A stretch of 64,000 nucleotides of DNA from Parelaphostrongylus tenuis (lineage: Eukaryota; Nematoda; Chromadorea; Rhabditida; Metastrongylidae): contig JAHQIW010000705.1 in the NCBI GenBank assembly GCA_019055375.1, positions 29,436-93,435 of the forward strand, in the 5' to 3' direction. The notes under the pieces were generated by a model. That model searched no databases. It saw nothing but the letters and a program-made list of their open reading frames with translations, and was not told the origin of the DNA. Positions 1-11,800 of the stretch are shown here, one piece after another (the first letter of the stretch is position 1; every line of letters begins with the position of its first letter). Both the position numbers and the translations under genes were made by a program.

Positions 1-562
1 ACTGCACTCAAGTGTGCATTGTGATGAATTAGATTTTTTTTTTTGAAAATCGCCAAAAAAATTTGAAATTGATTCTGACATAAGTTACTTTCACTCGCTC
101 ATAATTCGGAATAGATGTTCACTCACTATCTAAGATCGTAAGAATTTGAAAGGAAGATTGCAGAAAAAAAATGCATTGAAAGTTCTAATATTACAGTTAT
201 AGTTAATTTTATGGCGACACTACAATATCAACTATAAATCTACCACTAAGCTCATCGACAAATGCTTATATCTGGTTGCTGAAGTCAGCTGCATGACGTT
301 CAGAAAAGTTTTTGCAGGATCGTATATTCAGGAATTTAGATCTTCAGTTCTATAGATTTGTCGCGAACAATTTTCTTTTCCTGTGAAGATGTTCTCCAAA
401 TGCACTTAATAAGGCGGTGAGTAGAAATAGGTAGAAATAGGAAATACTTTCACGGCTTATTGATTGACGATCTTCCTGGTCGCCGCATGCCTATTTGGAA
501 ACCTTCATGAGACGAATAAGAAATGTGACCACAGTCCTCCATGCTCGAGTTCTTATCTTTAG

Positions 563-970
563 TTAACACGTTGACAACGATGTTGAAATCCTGCGCGGCA
601 CGCGGCGCAGTCGCGCCATGAGCGCAACGGTTGCACTGGCTTTGTAGTAGTTTTCTAACGATATGTAGTTTTTTATCGTTACCAAAGGAAATTTAGTCTC
701 CAGTAACTGATAAGATATGATAAAAGAGAGAACGATAGGGCTATCTGTAGCTATCTTATTAACAATGGCGATGCTTTCTCCTAAAATCTCAAATCTCGAG
801 GAAAGGCAGATCTCATAGAAGATGTTATTTCTAACAGTTAATGAATATCCTTCGCGGGCGATGAGGGCCATTATGACCCTAAGCTGGGCGCGCCGTTCGG
901 AGGATACGAAGAGTGGTACGAGCCCCAATAGAAATTTGGGTGAATAAAGTTTCCAGAGGGACATGTTCAT
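563..970 (-). other. 135-codon open frame inside block A, unrecognised
   Basis: An ATG at 968-970 (complement) opens 135 codons, which is long for this AT-rich DNA. The product begins with a fairly hydrophobic stretch (KFLLGLVPLFVSS, residues 12-24) and ends in a basic segment (ARLRRVPRRIS). I recognise no domain. The inverted copy in block A' (about 16905-17312, plus) keeps the last ~80 codons but has a stop at the sixth codon and frameshifts, so the frame is not conserved between copies. It is either a relic of a gene carried by the repeat or a chance frame. Confidence 0.25.
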
Positions 971-1678
971 CGAGAAGCGATGAAAGATCGCTGGTGAGAC
1001 TCTTGTATGATTTTAGAACGATTAATGCTGATGCCACCCAAAATCTTTCCTTTTTCAAAGGAAAAAGCGTATACTTGAGTGAAAGATTGTATTTCCAGCT
1101 GTCATTTAATATTTTCTCCTATCTTTTTGCTGTTTTCAAAGTCAATCGATGGATTGAGAAAATTTTGATTCTAATATTAAGCTCGTTGGGTTTCTTGGGA
1201 TTATGAGGCTAGGTTTCGATTCTTATAATTTTTTTGCTGGAAAAGCTCAAATTACCATTGAAAGTACTTTAGGAAACGTATTTCTAAAAAGAATGACGCT
1301 CAGATGTCATGAAAAGTCTTGATTTGGAAGAAAAATTCCTGTCGCATGCAACCGAATTCCAAGTATTGCGTGCGTGGCTCTTGCTTTTTTCTAGAAAAGA
1401 CCTGCTTTGCTAAACTGTTGGTATTCACTCAACAGCTGAGATCACGTGAACTTGAACGCTATAATTATTTTCTCAAATGGCATGTTTCTTGCATTCTAGT
1501 AATCGAAATAAAATTTTGTTCCACATTTGAAGATTTCTCGTCAAATAGTTTTTGCTCTATAAACAGTCAACAACCATTCGATAGCGCAAATCGCAACGAT
1601 TTGAGAGAAATAGTTGATTTTTGAGGAAAACTTTTTGTAGCTGTCCACCCAGTCAAAAGAATTCTGAGTTTCGCGCGC

Positions 1679-1701
1679 GGGGGGGGGGGGGGGGGGGGGG
1701 G
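1679..1701 (+). repeat. Uninterrupted G tract (23 bases)
   Basis: A run of G follows a short CG stretch in the core of block A. The matching place in block A' (about 16083-16105) is an imperfect C-rich run on the plus strand, so the tract is a variable homopolymer shared by the two copies. It could form a G-quadruplex and is also a likely place for assembly or polymerase error. Confidence 0.9.
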
Positions 1702-2640
1702 TTTCACGACATTGCTTCCAAGTCACCGCGCTTTTTGTAACACCGATTAATTGCAAAAACATAATATTGCTGCCACAGTATAACAAGGAGCTGTTTCAAA
1801 AACAAAAACGCTAGGAGAATAGTCGAGATTTAGCGTATCGAACAATTTTGAGTCTAGCGGAAAAGTTTTGCTCACTGAGAAATGCTCAAACGTGAGGGAA
1901 TTTTATTTTTACTGTCAGAGCGCATTAAAAAGTCATTCTGGCAATAAAGTATACCTTCAAAATTAACGAACTTTTAGCTATTAAGCAATTTTGAAACTTT
2001 TGAAAGAATCAGAGAAAAGGTTCTTCCCTAGAGCTTGAATCAGGTCATTCAGTTTCCACAAATTTAATATCTTTTTGTTAAAGCGCTACAAGGAATCCTT
2101 TCTAGAAACCATACACTGTTGAAATATCTGAGATTCTCCTCATCTAATGATTACAAATTACAACAAAAAACTTACAGTTTATAAAACAGCTTACAAAAAA
2201 ACTTTATCTGCCGAGAAATGCCTGAATGTGAAACAAAATCTTATCTCGACTGATATAGGACAAAGAACAGGCCTTTTGAGAAATAGAAAACATCGCTCAG
2301 ATTCACTTGATTTTAGTTATCGAATAGTTGTCTAGTCTTGCGAAAGTAAAAATACGTTCTTATCAAAAGGTTCAAACAGGGTGGAGATAAGGAAAGGAAC
2401 CACTATCTCTCCATCCCATCTTCGTAAACCATAAGTATGAGTAAAGAATCTAAACGAAATTACACACTGATATAAAAAGTGGGGATCCGAAGTGCACTAA
2501 TATTCAAAAATTATTGATATATCGATGAAGTGGGATCGCCACGCAATTATTTAGTTCTATTTTCGACAAACTATTCATTAACTTTCGAATTAATCAATGT
2601 CCTTGCCAATGTATTTACTAAAGATAAGAACACTAGCTTG

Positions 2641-2895
2641 AGGCACTGTGGCTGAGTGGTTGTGATGGGATCACTGTACACGTAAAACCGAGTTTCACCC
2701 CGTAATCCTCTCCGCCAGTCCATAACAACGCCAGGCTAGTGTACCGTTGGATTTTTAAGAGACTAGTTCAACCAGCATTCTACGACGTTCAAGAAGAAAA
2801 CTAGAGGACAAATTAATTCTCAAAAATAGTGGGATCCGCACACTAAAAAAAAGCACTGTAGAGACGAATCATTGGAGTAATCAAAGTGTTTAGAA
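2641..2895 (+). mobile_element. tRNA-headed SINE, family 2, in right arm of A
   Basis: The head contains TGGCTGAGTGG, a near-perfect RNA polymerase III A box of Leu/Ser tRNA type. About 50 bases on lies a weaker B-box-like GAGTTTCACCCC. The body has the recurring segment TTCTACGACGTTCAAGAAGA and a GGGATCCGCAC block. The same sequence lies at 17330-17590, inverted at 14870-15135, and free-standing at 33690-33945. Confidence 0.65.
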
Positions 2896-4364
2896 GGACA
2901 CAAAAATGAGAGCTTTCAAAACGCCTTAAGCGATTATACAATTCTTATTTGTCTTATAAAGGTTTCCAAAGAGACATGCGGCGAGCAGGAAGATTGCCAA
3001 TCAGTAAGCCTTGAAAATATTTCCTATTTTTTCTCTTCGTCTTATTTAGTGCGTTTAGAGAATATCTTCACAAGAAAAGAGAATTGTTCGCGACAATTCT
3101 ATAGAACTTGAGATTTAATTTCCTAAATATACGATCCCGTAGAAAACCTGTTTGAACGTCATGTAGTTAACTTCAGCAACAAGATATAAGCACTTCTCGA
3201 TGAGCTAACTGGTAGATTTATAGTTGATATTGTAGTGTCGCCATAAAATTAACTATAGGTGTAATTTTAAAACTTTCTATGCATTTACTTTCTGCACTAC
3301 CTAACAAATTCTTACGATCTTTGATAGTGAGTGGACATCTTTTCCGAATTATGAGCGAGTGAAAGTAACTTATGTGATATTTGTTTTCAGATTTCTTTGG
3401 CGCCTTTCAGAAAAACGCAAATCTAATTCATCACAATGCACACTGAGTGCAGTCTATTGCAGTCCTCTGAATAGTGAACAATCACAGGTGATTTGCTACT
3501 TTATTGCCGCTGTAACGATGTAATAGACATCGGTTGAATAAAAGTGCCTGCTTCAAACACATCTCAAGTCGATTTTAGTTTCCGCCAACAGTGGCAGTTG
3601 CTGAGAAAAAGTGCAATCCATATGGACCAGATGCCAGAATTCGAATCGCTCTGTTTAGTACATTTTGCCAGTTCGCTTTTGACCAATTCGCCATGACGAC
3701 GTTTGTGGTCTAAACAGATTTCCTTTCTACAGAACAAAAGTGTACGGAAAGGCGCTGTTCAAACCGAAAGAGTTCCTGTTATCTTCAAGTGTTCGTCTGA
3801 AATACCCACTGCTACATTCTTCTTCATCGTACACTTCTTATCGTTTGGATCCGGTTCAACTTTAGGGCATATTCCAGTCACTGCATTGCCAACGATTATG
3901 CAGTTCTGTGGCATGTCACAACTGAAAGAATTGTGAGTCGTGGCAGGATACTTTACTCTATCACAATCGAAAACTCTTAAAAGCCGAAAGAAGCAGCATT
4001 GAAAAATGATTGCATTCTTTTTTTTTCAAATTTCTCTATACCACTTGATACAATGATTATTACATCGCTTCTTCTGTTTAGCCGTTCCGAGATTTATTCA
4101 AACTATGCCGAGGTTAATAGATAGTCGGTCTTGGGATTTTCGCATCGTTTCCAGAAATGATGTGAGAAAACTCATTCACTAAATATCATCTAACCTGAAG
4201 GTTTTAATCATAGCATCATTAGATTGACCTAACTCATATTTCTAGGCCATTTACTGGAAATTTCCAAGAATCACCTGAGTTTCGACAGCAATAAACGCAT
4301 CTCCAGATTGTTGAGGGGAAATGCTGATATGTAGAGTAAGACATGCCAGAAATTGAACCTGACT

Positions 4365-4432
4365 GGGAGTTGAAGCCGCGTATCACACTTTTTAAAGGCG
4401 TGCTAATCACTGCGCTACCAGAACTCCTGATC
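4365..4432 (-). repeat. tRNA-like insertion in intron 4 of copy L
   Basis: On the minus strand, GGTAGCGCAGTGATTAGCACGCC resembles a D-arm and A box, followed by a degenerate TPsiC-like CAACTCCCAGTCAGG. The same insertion is at 13397-13470 (plus) and 19010-19078 (minus), so it predates the inverted duplications. The stems are too degraded for a functional tRNA. Confidence 0.45.
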
Positions 4433-4766
4433 TGCTAATACTTTGCGTCACTTGATAATTGAGCTGCCAGCAACCAATTTTGAAAGAGTTCGGTCTGGCA
4501 AGCATATATCGGTATTGAATCTTATTTGAGCTGACAGCTAATGGATTTATATATAATGTACACAAATCCGTTGTTCTACTGTTTTATTAACAGTGTTACC
4601 CTTTTCGGGTATGCTTGGCTTGAGCTCCAGCCTGCGGTTGAAAGCTGTGCCTGTCACTCAAAATTCTTGGACATATAGTTATAAAATATAATCCTGCGTC
4701 CTTTTCCGAATACATTCCATAATTCTGCTTACATACTTCTGAAAATCTCAAAATTGATTACTCATA

Positions 4767-5125
4767 AGGATATAACATGTTTTGAGTCGTTAAGATCTAA
4801 GTGCTAGACAGGCGCATGTTTCGCCCTATCTGGACTTCTCATTAGCACAGACCCCCGGTTTCAATCAATTCCTTGAGACTATACTTCTCTATGAAGGAAT
4901 CGACATCGAGTAATAAATCACCGCAAATCAGGTAACGAAATCACCGTAGGTCAGGTGACCAGATCACTCGGTGTCGATTCGTTCATAGAGGAGCGTAGCT
5001 CCAAGGAGCTGACTGAACCGGGAGCCTGTGCTACTGAGAAGGCGTAGGGCTTAAGCGTCCACATAGGGCGAAACATGCGCCCGTCTAGCACTTAGACGTT
5101 AACGACTCAAAACATGTTATATCCT
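4767..5125. mobile_element. MITE with TA target duplication, in intron 3 of copy L
   Basis: The two ends are inverted copies starting AGGATATAACATGTTTTGAG and flanked by TA on both sides (4765-4766 and 5126-5127). Terminal inverted repeats reach about 150 bases, meeting at a short centre with GGTGA-rich sequence. TA duplication and size point to a Tc1/mariner-mobilised element. It lies just 3' of the GTGAG donor of exon 3 on the minus strand. Confidence 0.85.
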
Positions 5126-5699
5126 TAACAGATTATTATCGTTCTGAGCAAGGTCTTTGAAAAACGGTCGGACGGAGAGATTGAATACTCACTTTCTGTC
5201 ATGTCTGCTGGACTACTAAGAACGATCTGGCACTGCATTGGCGTGTAGGTGACTTTTACAGTAAGTTGACCCAAAAAGTGAGATGACTGCATCAGGCAGG
5301 AGTGCAGCACGAGCTTGACTTTCCAGAACGTCAAAAACCTGAACAGTGCAATTTTCACTAGTTCGAAGTTGTTAATTGAAAGTGCTTGCAATTAAATGAA
5401 GTTAAGTTGTGAGAGTCATGTTAGTAATTAAAAGCTGACAAATTGTCAGAAAATCAAAACTTTGCGATTTTTTCGCCCTTTCTACGATTTTCCAGGATTT
5501 CTAAAACGAGAAAACTTTTAAAATATTAGAGTTGCAGCTCACTGTTTGCATTAGAAGACGTTCTACAAATGTCTGAGCACTCCCGCCGTTAGCTGCAATC
5601 CCAGGCGCTCGAATAGAAATCTCGGGTTTTGCGGCGTAGACGATGTTGACAGGTAAAGTTGTGAAACCCGAGACGTTGAACGTCCTTGTGCTCACTGCG

Positions 5700-7600
5700 A
5701 CGAAATTTCATAGTTTTCTCTAGTTATCAATCCAAAACTAAATAAAAATGCTTGGCGATTTTATACATTTGAATTTTCACAGTCATGATTCAAGATTCTC
5801 CCATCAAAATGCTCGGTTCGAGACAGGTCTAGAGCACTGATGATCTGATGGTTAAAATCCCTTTAGCTCTCTCACAATTTCAAAAGCTTCAGAGATTTGA
5901 TAAGGATATGACATATTTTGAGCCATAGGTCTAGTGCTATATAGGCGCCTATTTCGTCCTATTGGGACTCATCAGTAGCACCCTCCCTCGGTTCCGTCGA
6001 TCACTTTAGGTGAAATTATTCTCTAAAGGAATCGACGCCGAGTAAAAAACTAAGCACCCAAAGTAGGATGACGGTATTACCTGACTTTGTGGTGACCGGC
6101 AGTCGAGCTTTCGGCTTTTAAAATGAATCATACTTCTGCTATCGACTGCTTTTTTACAGACCCGCTCAAAATGATTTAGCAGAAGTATGCTTCAGAGATT
6201 GCCAGCTCGCTTGATACAGAGCAAAGCACGTTCTGCAATAGATTCTGCTGACTCAAAGCGTGATAGAATCGATGTGCAATCATTTCTTGAATAAGAATGA
6301 GCCAAGCGGAAAAGACCACTTATACAGAAATCTAGTGGAAGCGTCACTTCTCAGAAGGCGTAGTTTAGAATCGGTTCACGCCTTCTTCTGATAATGAAAC
6401 ATCACATCCCAGTTTTCCCAAAAATTAATCATTTGCAATCGACAAAACTCCGAAATTACAAATGTATCACTGGAAATCTGTAAAAGCAGATTTGGATTGA
6501 CTTAAACGGAGCATGAATATCTCAGTAGAACATTTTTGACAACAAATTTTGAGAAACAAAAGTCACGTTGGTCAACTTTTGATGCTCTCATAGGTCTCCT
6601 ACTTCTGGTAAGCTTACAGGATCTTATGTTCTAAAGGAGAAGTTGAGTAATCTCTGAAATAGAAGCTACGTAATTCCACTGTAGAGTTCAGAGGCGAACA
6701 GACAATGGAATGTCGTCAAGAAATCATCAACAAGACGAAGGACGAAAGAAAACGTTTTTGGAATATATTTTAGAAGAAGTAACTCCATACAGGCATCAGT
6801 TACTCCCATGAGACAGAAGAATTCTAAACTGATGGTTTTATAAATAGACAAAAATGGGAAACTGCATGGAATACTGTTGAGGAATCAAGTGAGGTGATGG
6901 TGAGCAGAGGCTTCCTTGCTCACCTTCTTAAACGTTTCGAGTTTCTCAGCAAAGTGGATGTTTATAGAACGCCCTCAACTTCCTGCAATTTGACCACTAT
7001 GTGCCATCAAAACTAGAATTGTCTGTGCAGATTTTCTATAACGAAGGCACATCTCTGTGCAAGGGTTACAAGTCCTTCACTGCTTAATCTCAGCTCTAGA
7101 AATATTTTGAAAAGATCACTCCATTGTTCGAAGCCTTACTAATTCGTCTGAAAAAAAAAACCTACAGGTCACAACAATTCATTGATGTTGCCCATTTTTA
7201 CGTTTTTTCTCAATCTCTTCCACCAAAACAACAAGGTGCTCAAGCAGCATAACGAAATGCTGCCGTACATGGAGGATTACCACCTTTCCCTATAAACACA
7301 TCTCAAAAATAACATGTGGCCATCACAACATTAGTGACCCGACCCAGTGACAATGCTCTGTACTGTAACGGAACAAAGTTCCTCAATTCCGAACATGCTT
7401 CGACTTCACAGTATCTAATCGTTATTCAATCCACAAGGACAAATTGATTTCAAAGCCTGAAGTGGAGAACAATCAGTACATGCACTTTGTGTGCATGATA
7501 ATTTCGCTACAAGGGTCTCTGACATGAATGATCGTACAAAAACTGATTTTCTCGACGAATTTACCATGCCGCATTTTTGAAGAAAAAACGAGTTAGCCTG
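5700..7600. other. Inner left arm of B, non-coding
   Basis: Apart from the half MITE, this stretch holds no exon I recognise. It shares sequence with the inverse of 10700-11800 and with 20700-21500. A small palindrome lies at about 6130-6195 (arms around ATACTTCTGCT) and another around 6895-6930 (GGTGAGCAAGG arms). The mirror copy breaks off at about 7133. Confidence 0.5.
5903..6100. mobile_element. Half of the same MITE, replacing exon 1 of copy L
   Basis: Begins AGGATATGACATATTTTGAG, matches the left half of the 4767 element to the centre and then stops without a right terminal repeat. In copies R and C, the corresponding interval contains the signal-peptide exon and its upstream region. 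The insertion plus a local deletion removed the start of copy L. Confidence 0.7.
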
Positions 7601-9060
7601 CAAACCAGTTCTTCTTTTTTCGTATTGAAGCAATACAGCATGGTTCTCAATGATATCTATGTAGTAGTCGGAGATGTTTTCGAATTGTCACTCTGAAAGC
7701 TCTGACGATTTCGTCTGGGAGTCGGAAAGTAGTCATCCTGCGTTTTTGAGTTGCCGAACTTCGTCCGGATTTGTAAGTGCCTTTTTTAGCATCTACAGTT
7801 ACCCGAGCCTCTTCTCCATCTAAAAGCGTCTTCAAGCGTTTCTAGGCAGCGTACTGCAAGTTCAGACACTAGTTAAAGGTTCCCAGTGGCCCGTTAAACT
7901 CTATGCTGGCGTACAAGCTCGATGGAGACAAGTATTGTGGCAACTTTCAAAGTCTCGGCCTGGATAGCGCTAACGTCAAGATTTTGAACAAACCGGTCAG
8001 ATTCTTCGATGATGTTGTCAACAGCGGCATCATTAAAAGAGCCCACTATGGACTGAAATAAAATCCAGTTTATGGTACTTTCGTAATCTCGTACAATAAG
8101 GTCTTCTTATTTTTTCGTAAAATAAGTCTTCGATTGAAAAAGGCAATGATCTGATCTTGCTTGGAATTTGAATTAGTGCATCGGTAAGGCAAAATTGATC
8201 GATCATGCGGTCCACACTCTCCTGATAGACGGCGTTTTTCTTCGTTGCGATAAGTGATATTGAAACTGTTGGTTACTGCACATGGTTTTCGTCGCTGCGA
8301 ATATTTGGACAGCCGGTCATTTGCAGTTGATCATTTGATCAGTTTTGTTCCGTCGTTCTCAATGTCACGCTCTTCAGGCGTTCATCTAAATCTAATCTGC
8401 GATTTAAAATCTTCACAGTGATTTTGAAAGTGTGTGGTTATTTAGAGGACTTTTGAAGTTAGTGCGGAATGTTTCGACTTCGTCTTTGTCCTTCACGGCT
8501 TCATGTTGCTGCGTAAACAACCAATATGGTCAAAAGTCGTCATGATCTCGGTTATTTTAGCTTCAATGCCTGATTCAGTTTGCCAGATGTTCGAATTAAT
8601 TGATGACTATGGACAAACTTGTGGTAACGCGATAGCCAGCGCCGCCACCCTTCTGTTATCACGCGTCCAAGCGACAATGTGTCTTCAATTCGGACGACGC
8701 AGGAATGTCTGGCTCTTTTTTGTCTCGAACAGCCTAATGACGTCATAATTTTCTGTCTGCATGAGCAGTTCTGTGTGAAGAATCTGATCGTAGATAAACG
8801 TGCATCATAGGAACAGATAGCCACCTTGGTGCGTTATGATTTTGGCAGCCTCTTCCTACTTGTTCTTCCCAACACTGCCAGATCAGGAGATTGTTCGGGA
8901 TTACGGGGATAAGACGTACTCTTTTTTACTACATTCCCCTTTATACCTGGCAAATAGCTTAATTAGCTGCGAAGGTGGAAGCCAGACTTTCATCGTTAGC
9001 ATGCCAGTTTTCTCCGGAGTGATAAGGAGTTTTCAAGTGCAAGCGACTCCTAACTGCCTT
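7600..9060 (-). pseudogene. RTE-type retrotransposon, 5' region and endonuclease half (broken)
   Basis: Minus strand from about 8830: AICSYDARLSTIRFFT is the start of an apurinic endonuclease domain of the RTE/BovB type. Further on, at about 8215-8140, IDQFCLTDALIQIPSKI fits the FCLTDVAVVP-like end of the domain. Stops and frameshifts separate the segments. The stretch 8836-9060 is upstream of the endonuclease start and looks like the 5' untranslated part. An inverted copy lies at 23230-24560. Family assignment is from recalled motif order. Confidence 0.6.
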
Positions 9061-9064
9061 TGAG

Positions 9065-9640
9065 TACACTTCCTAATCAACTGGCAGATTTATTTTAGCC
9101 AATTTGTTCACTTGTACAAATTATGTAGAGGGTTTTCAATGGAAATACACAGTTTCGCAATGAAATTACCATTGAGGTTAAGAGATGAAAGTTGAAAATT
9201 ATACCATCTTCTCTTTGCTGATGACATCATTCTTCTTACACTAAACATCAGCCAAGCAGAAAGTTGTCCAACTTCGACAACGCTTGCGGTAATCCCAACT
9301 AAATTTCGTAAAGAGAATTTTTTCATGAGGAATGGATCGCTTCTGAGCGCTATATCCATTGTTAATGGAATTAATAACTTCGGATACTACGATTGCTCAC
9401 ATTTGGGTCAAGTCAACTCAATAAATGTCATAGCTTAAAAGTTGAGAGGACGAATCTAGCAACTTGGGTAGCAATCGGTAGCACTGAAAATATATTGAAG
9501 AGCATATAGAGCAGCTGACGCCGTGCCTACCCTTACGACACAATGGTTATCTTTGGCTTACGTGCTTAGAAGCGCGTTCGATACGTGATCAGGATGCAAG
9601 ATCATTTGGTGTTATTGAACTTAGGTCAAAAAGTCAATGC
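9065..9640 (+). pseudogene. RTE-type retrotransposon, reverse-transcriptase C-terminal half (broken)
   Basis: Plus strand reads YHLLFADDIILLTLNISQAE; the FADD catalytic motif (9214-9225) is intact. A recognisable but frameshifted continuation follows (MRNGSLLSAIS...VNGINN) where RTE elements have MRNG...TLNGTNISECSSYVYLGR. It runs opposite to the endonuclease half just to its left, although both parts should be on one strand in one element. Inactive. Confidence 0.62.
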
Positions 9641-9885
9641 TAATACGCCAAATCTCGCAAGTGGAGAAAAGATTCCGATATTCTAAAATACACCAGCGGT
9701 TGATAACCGCAGACGCCGTTTCCAAACAAGGCTTTCGAAGATTAGATGAGCCGCACACGCAATTTTCATTGACAATAGCCGATAACATAAGGAATCGCCA
9801 TTTTGAATGCTCGGAATGTCAAATTCACATTAGAAAATTACCTAATAGAGTACTGTTTCTTCAAGATAAGACTAAAAAATTGTGA
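9637..9885 (+). other. Open frame with CxxC motif, conserved in B', unrecognised
   Basis: 82 codons of open frame that begin just after the RT fragment. The C-terminal half, ADNIRNRHFECSECQIHIRK then LPNRVLFLQ, is nearly the same in B' (22296-22490, minus), with mostly conservative differences. Two Cys in CSEC could be half of a zinc site. The N-terminal halves of the two copies do not match well, so the real frame or exon may be only about 50 codons. Function unknown. Confidence 0.35.
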
Positions 9886-9889
9886 TGCC

Positions 9890-11800
9890 TAGAATAGCTA
9901 CAGCTAAATTGACCTTTTTAGGTTACTCAACCACGAACTAGGGAGAACTGGAAGGCTTACTGGCGCGCGCTCGAATCACTCAACGGCAAGCGGGCTACGC
10001 GTTATGCAAGTAATGTCAATCTACACAAGGCGAAGCAATTATAGTCACGTAATCGACTAAAGCTTTGTGATACAGTGATTGAAATCTGCTTATTATGTAC
10101 AACAGTGTGCTGGAAATATAGGAAAAATGACTTAGCAAGACTGCTTGTGATTCAGCAATCCAACTAAAACATACGGAACTTTCCAATACGGAATTGATTC
10201 AACACGGAACTGCCACAACACGGAACTGCTTGTTCATCTCAAATCGTTGCTCATAAAATGACTCATAATAGAGCTTATGATTATACAGCACGTATTTTGA
10301 TTGTCACTAGAGAATAGAGAATTCTGTCACGTTCAGGTCGCTGATGACTTTTTAGAAGAGTGAAGTTTTTCGCTTTACACACTACGTCGCACACCAGTGG
10401 AATGAAAAATGAAGAACTTAATCTCCAAAACATTTTGCAGTGTGTTGGAGATGCGGTGCTCAAGTAGAAATCTTCAAAATCTGATATCCATTTCACCGAA
10501 TGTTACACTGCAATTAGATATACTGGAGAAAGAGTGTTATTGTTATCGAATAGTAAAAATGTGAGAATCGCCCTGAATGTAGTTTTTTCACTTGTTAGAT
10601 TCGGCAATAAATGCATGAAAGCGTTTTTGAGGGAAAAATGAAGATCAGTTCTATAGCGTAATATACTTAATGAGTCGAATTGGTTGCTTACTATAACAAA
10701 ACAACGCTTCGAACAATGGAGTCAAAATATTTCTAGAGAAAACATGAGAACAGTGAAGGATCTGTAGCTCTTGCACAGGCAAGATGTGGCTTTATTGTAG
10801 GAAATCTGCACCGACAAATCTAGTTTTGACGGCACATAGTGGTGAAATTGTCGGAAGTGGAGGGCGTTCCATAAACATCTACTTTGCTGAGAAACTCGAA
10901 ACGTTTAAGAAGGTGAGCAAGGAAGACTCTGCTCACCATCACCTCACCTGATTTCTCAACAACATTCCATGCAGTTTCCATTTTTATCTATTTATAATAT
11001 CATCAGCTTAGAATTCTGTTGCCTCATAGCAATAACTGATGCCTGTATGAAGTTGTTCTTCTATAATCAATTCCAAAAACGTTTTCCTTCTTCCTTCGTC
11101 CTGTTGATGAATTCTTGATGACATTCCATTCTCCGCTTGCCTCTGAACTCTACAATTAAATCACGTATCTTTTACTTTGGGTATCACTCAACTTTTCCGT
11201 TAGAACATAAGATCCTATAAGCTTATAAGAAATAAGAGGCCAACGACAGCTTTCAAAAGTTGACCAACGTGATATTTGTTCCTTAGAAATTTGTTGTCAA
11301 AAATGTTCTGCAAAGATATTTATGCTTCGTTTTAGCCAATCCAGACCAGTTTTTGCAGATTTCCTCGAGATATGCATTTGTAATTTCGGAATTTTGTCGA
11401 TTGCAAATGATTTACTTTGGCAAAACTAAGATTTGATGTTTCAAAATCAGTAGAAGGCGTGAACCGAATCTAAAACGCCTTTTGAGAAGTGACCTACCAA
11501 TAAATTTCTGTCCAAGTGATCTCTTTCGCTTGGCTTATTCTTATTCAAAAATTGATTGCACATCGATTCTCTCATGCTTCGAACTATCGAATTAGCAGAA
11601 TCTATTGTAGAAAGTGCTTCGCAGATTTTGCTCTGTATCAAGCGAGCTGGCAATCTCTAAAGCTTACGAAAATATAAAAGAGCTAACGGTGCCATGTCTC
11701 TCGAGTTTAAGTGATGACTGACAAACTCGTCGTTACCTTGGATGAGCATACGCGAAAGATGTTCAAACTTGTTTAAAGTTGTGTTATATTAATTTCAATC
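9890..11800. other. Inner right arm of B, non-coding
   Basis: No gene recognised. 10000-10740 matches 21480-22200 inverted; 10740-11800 matches both the left arm (6200-7130) and 20680-21440. The mirror copies differ by indels up to a few hundred bases, for example copy C lacks the equivalent of roughly 11515-11795. Confidence 0.5.

Larger units (their letters stand above)
1..3445. repeat. Block A: near-palindromic repeat with long inverted arms (left edge cut by window)
   Basis: The first ~580 bases reappear inverted at about 2590-3445: the left end begins ACTGCACTCAAGTGTGC and the right end is its inverse. The core is also folded, because the stretch around 1480-1640 recurs inverted around 1800-1920 and again at 2180-2260, which puts the axis near 1790. 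The right arm carries a tRNA-headed SINE (2641-2895) that the left arm has lost at about 515-527. No transposase domain is recognisable. The outer edge is continuous with block B in the same way at every junction in the window, so A may be part of a larger unit and not a separate transposon. The whole block recurs inverted at 14290-18165. Confidence 0.8.
3575..5694 (-). pseudogene. Secreted nematode-type family gene, copy L (exon 1 lost, frameshifts)
   Basis: Exons by splice sites, on the minus strand: 5543-5694, 5193-5338, 4600-4738, 3765-3921 and 3575-3709. The last exon is intact and reads TTNVVMANWS to ...SATATVGGN then stop. The junction to it (GTLS|TTNVV) is in phase, with GT and a TTTAG acceptor. 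The penultimate exon is open and holds Cys residues (CDMPQNC...GIC). I recall this C-terminus (MANWS...VLNRAIRxLASGP...ATVGGN) as a nematode-type secreted family of unknown function; that is memory, not a search. Breaks: the signal-peptide exon is replaced by half a MITE (5903-6100), exon 3 has lost 2 bases beside ILGQLTVKV, and exon 4 has an in-frame TAA. An AATAAA lies about 70 bp after the stop, on the minus strand. Confidence 0.7.

Noticed and set aside
8503..8748. Plus-strand 81-codon gene
   Set aside because: It is the shadow of the RTE endonuclease on the other strand.
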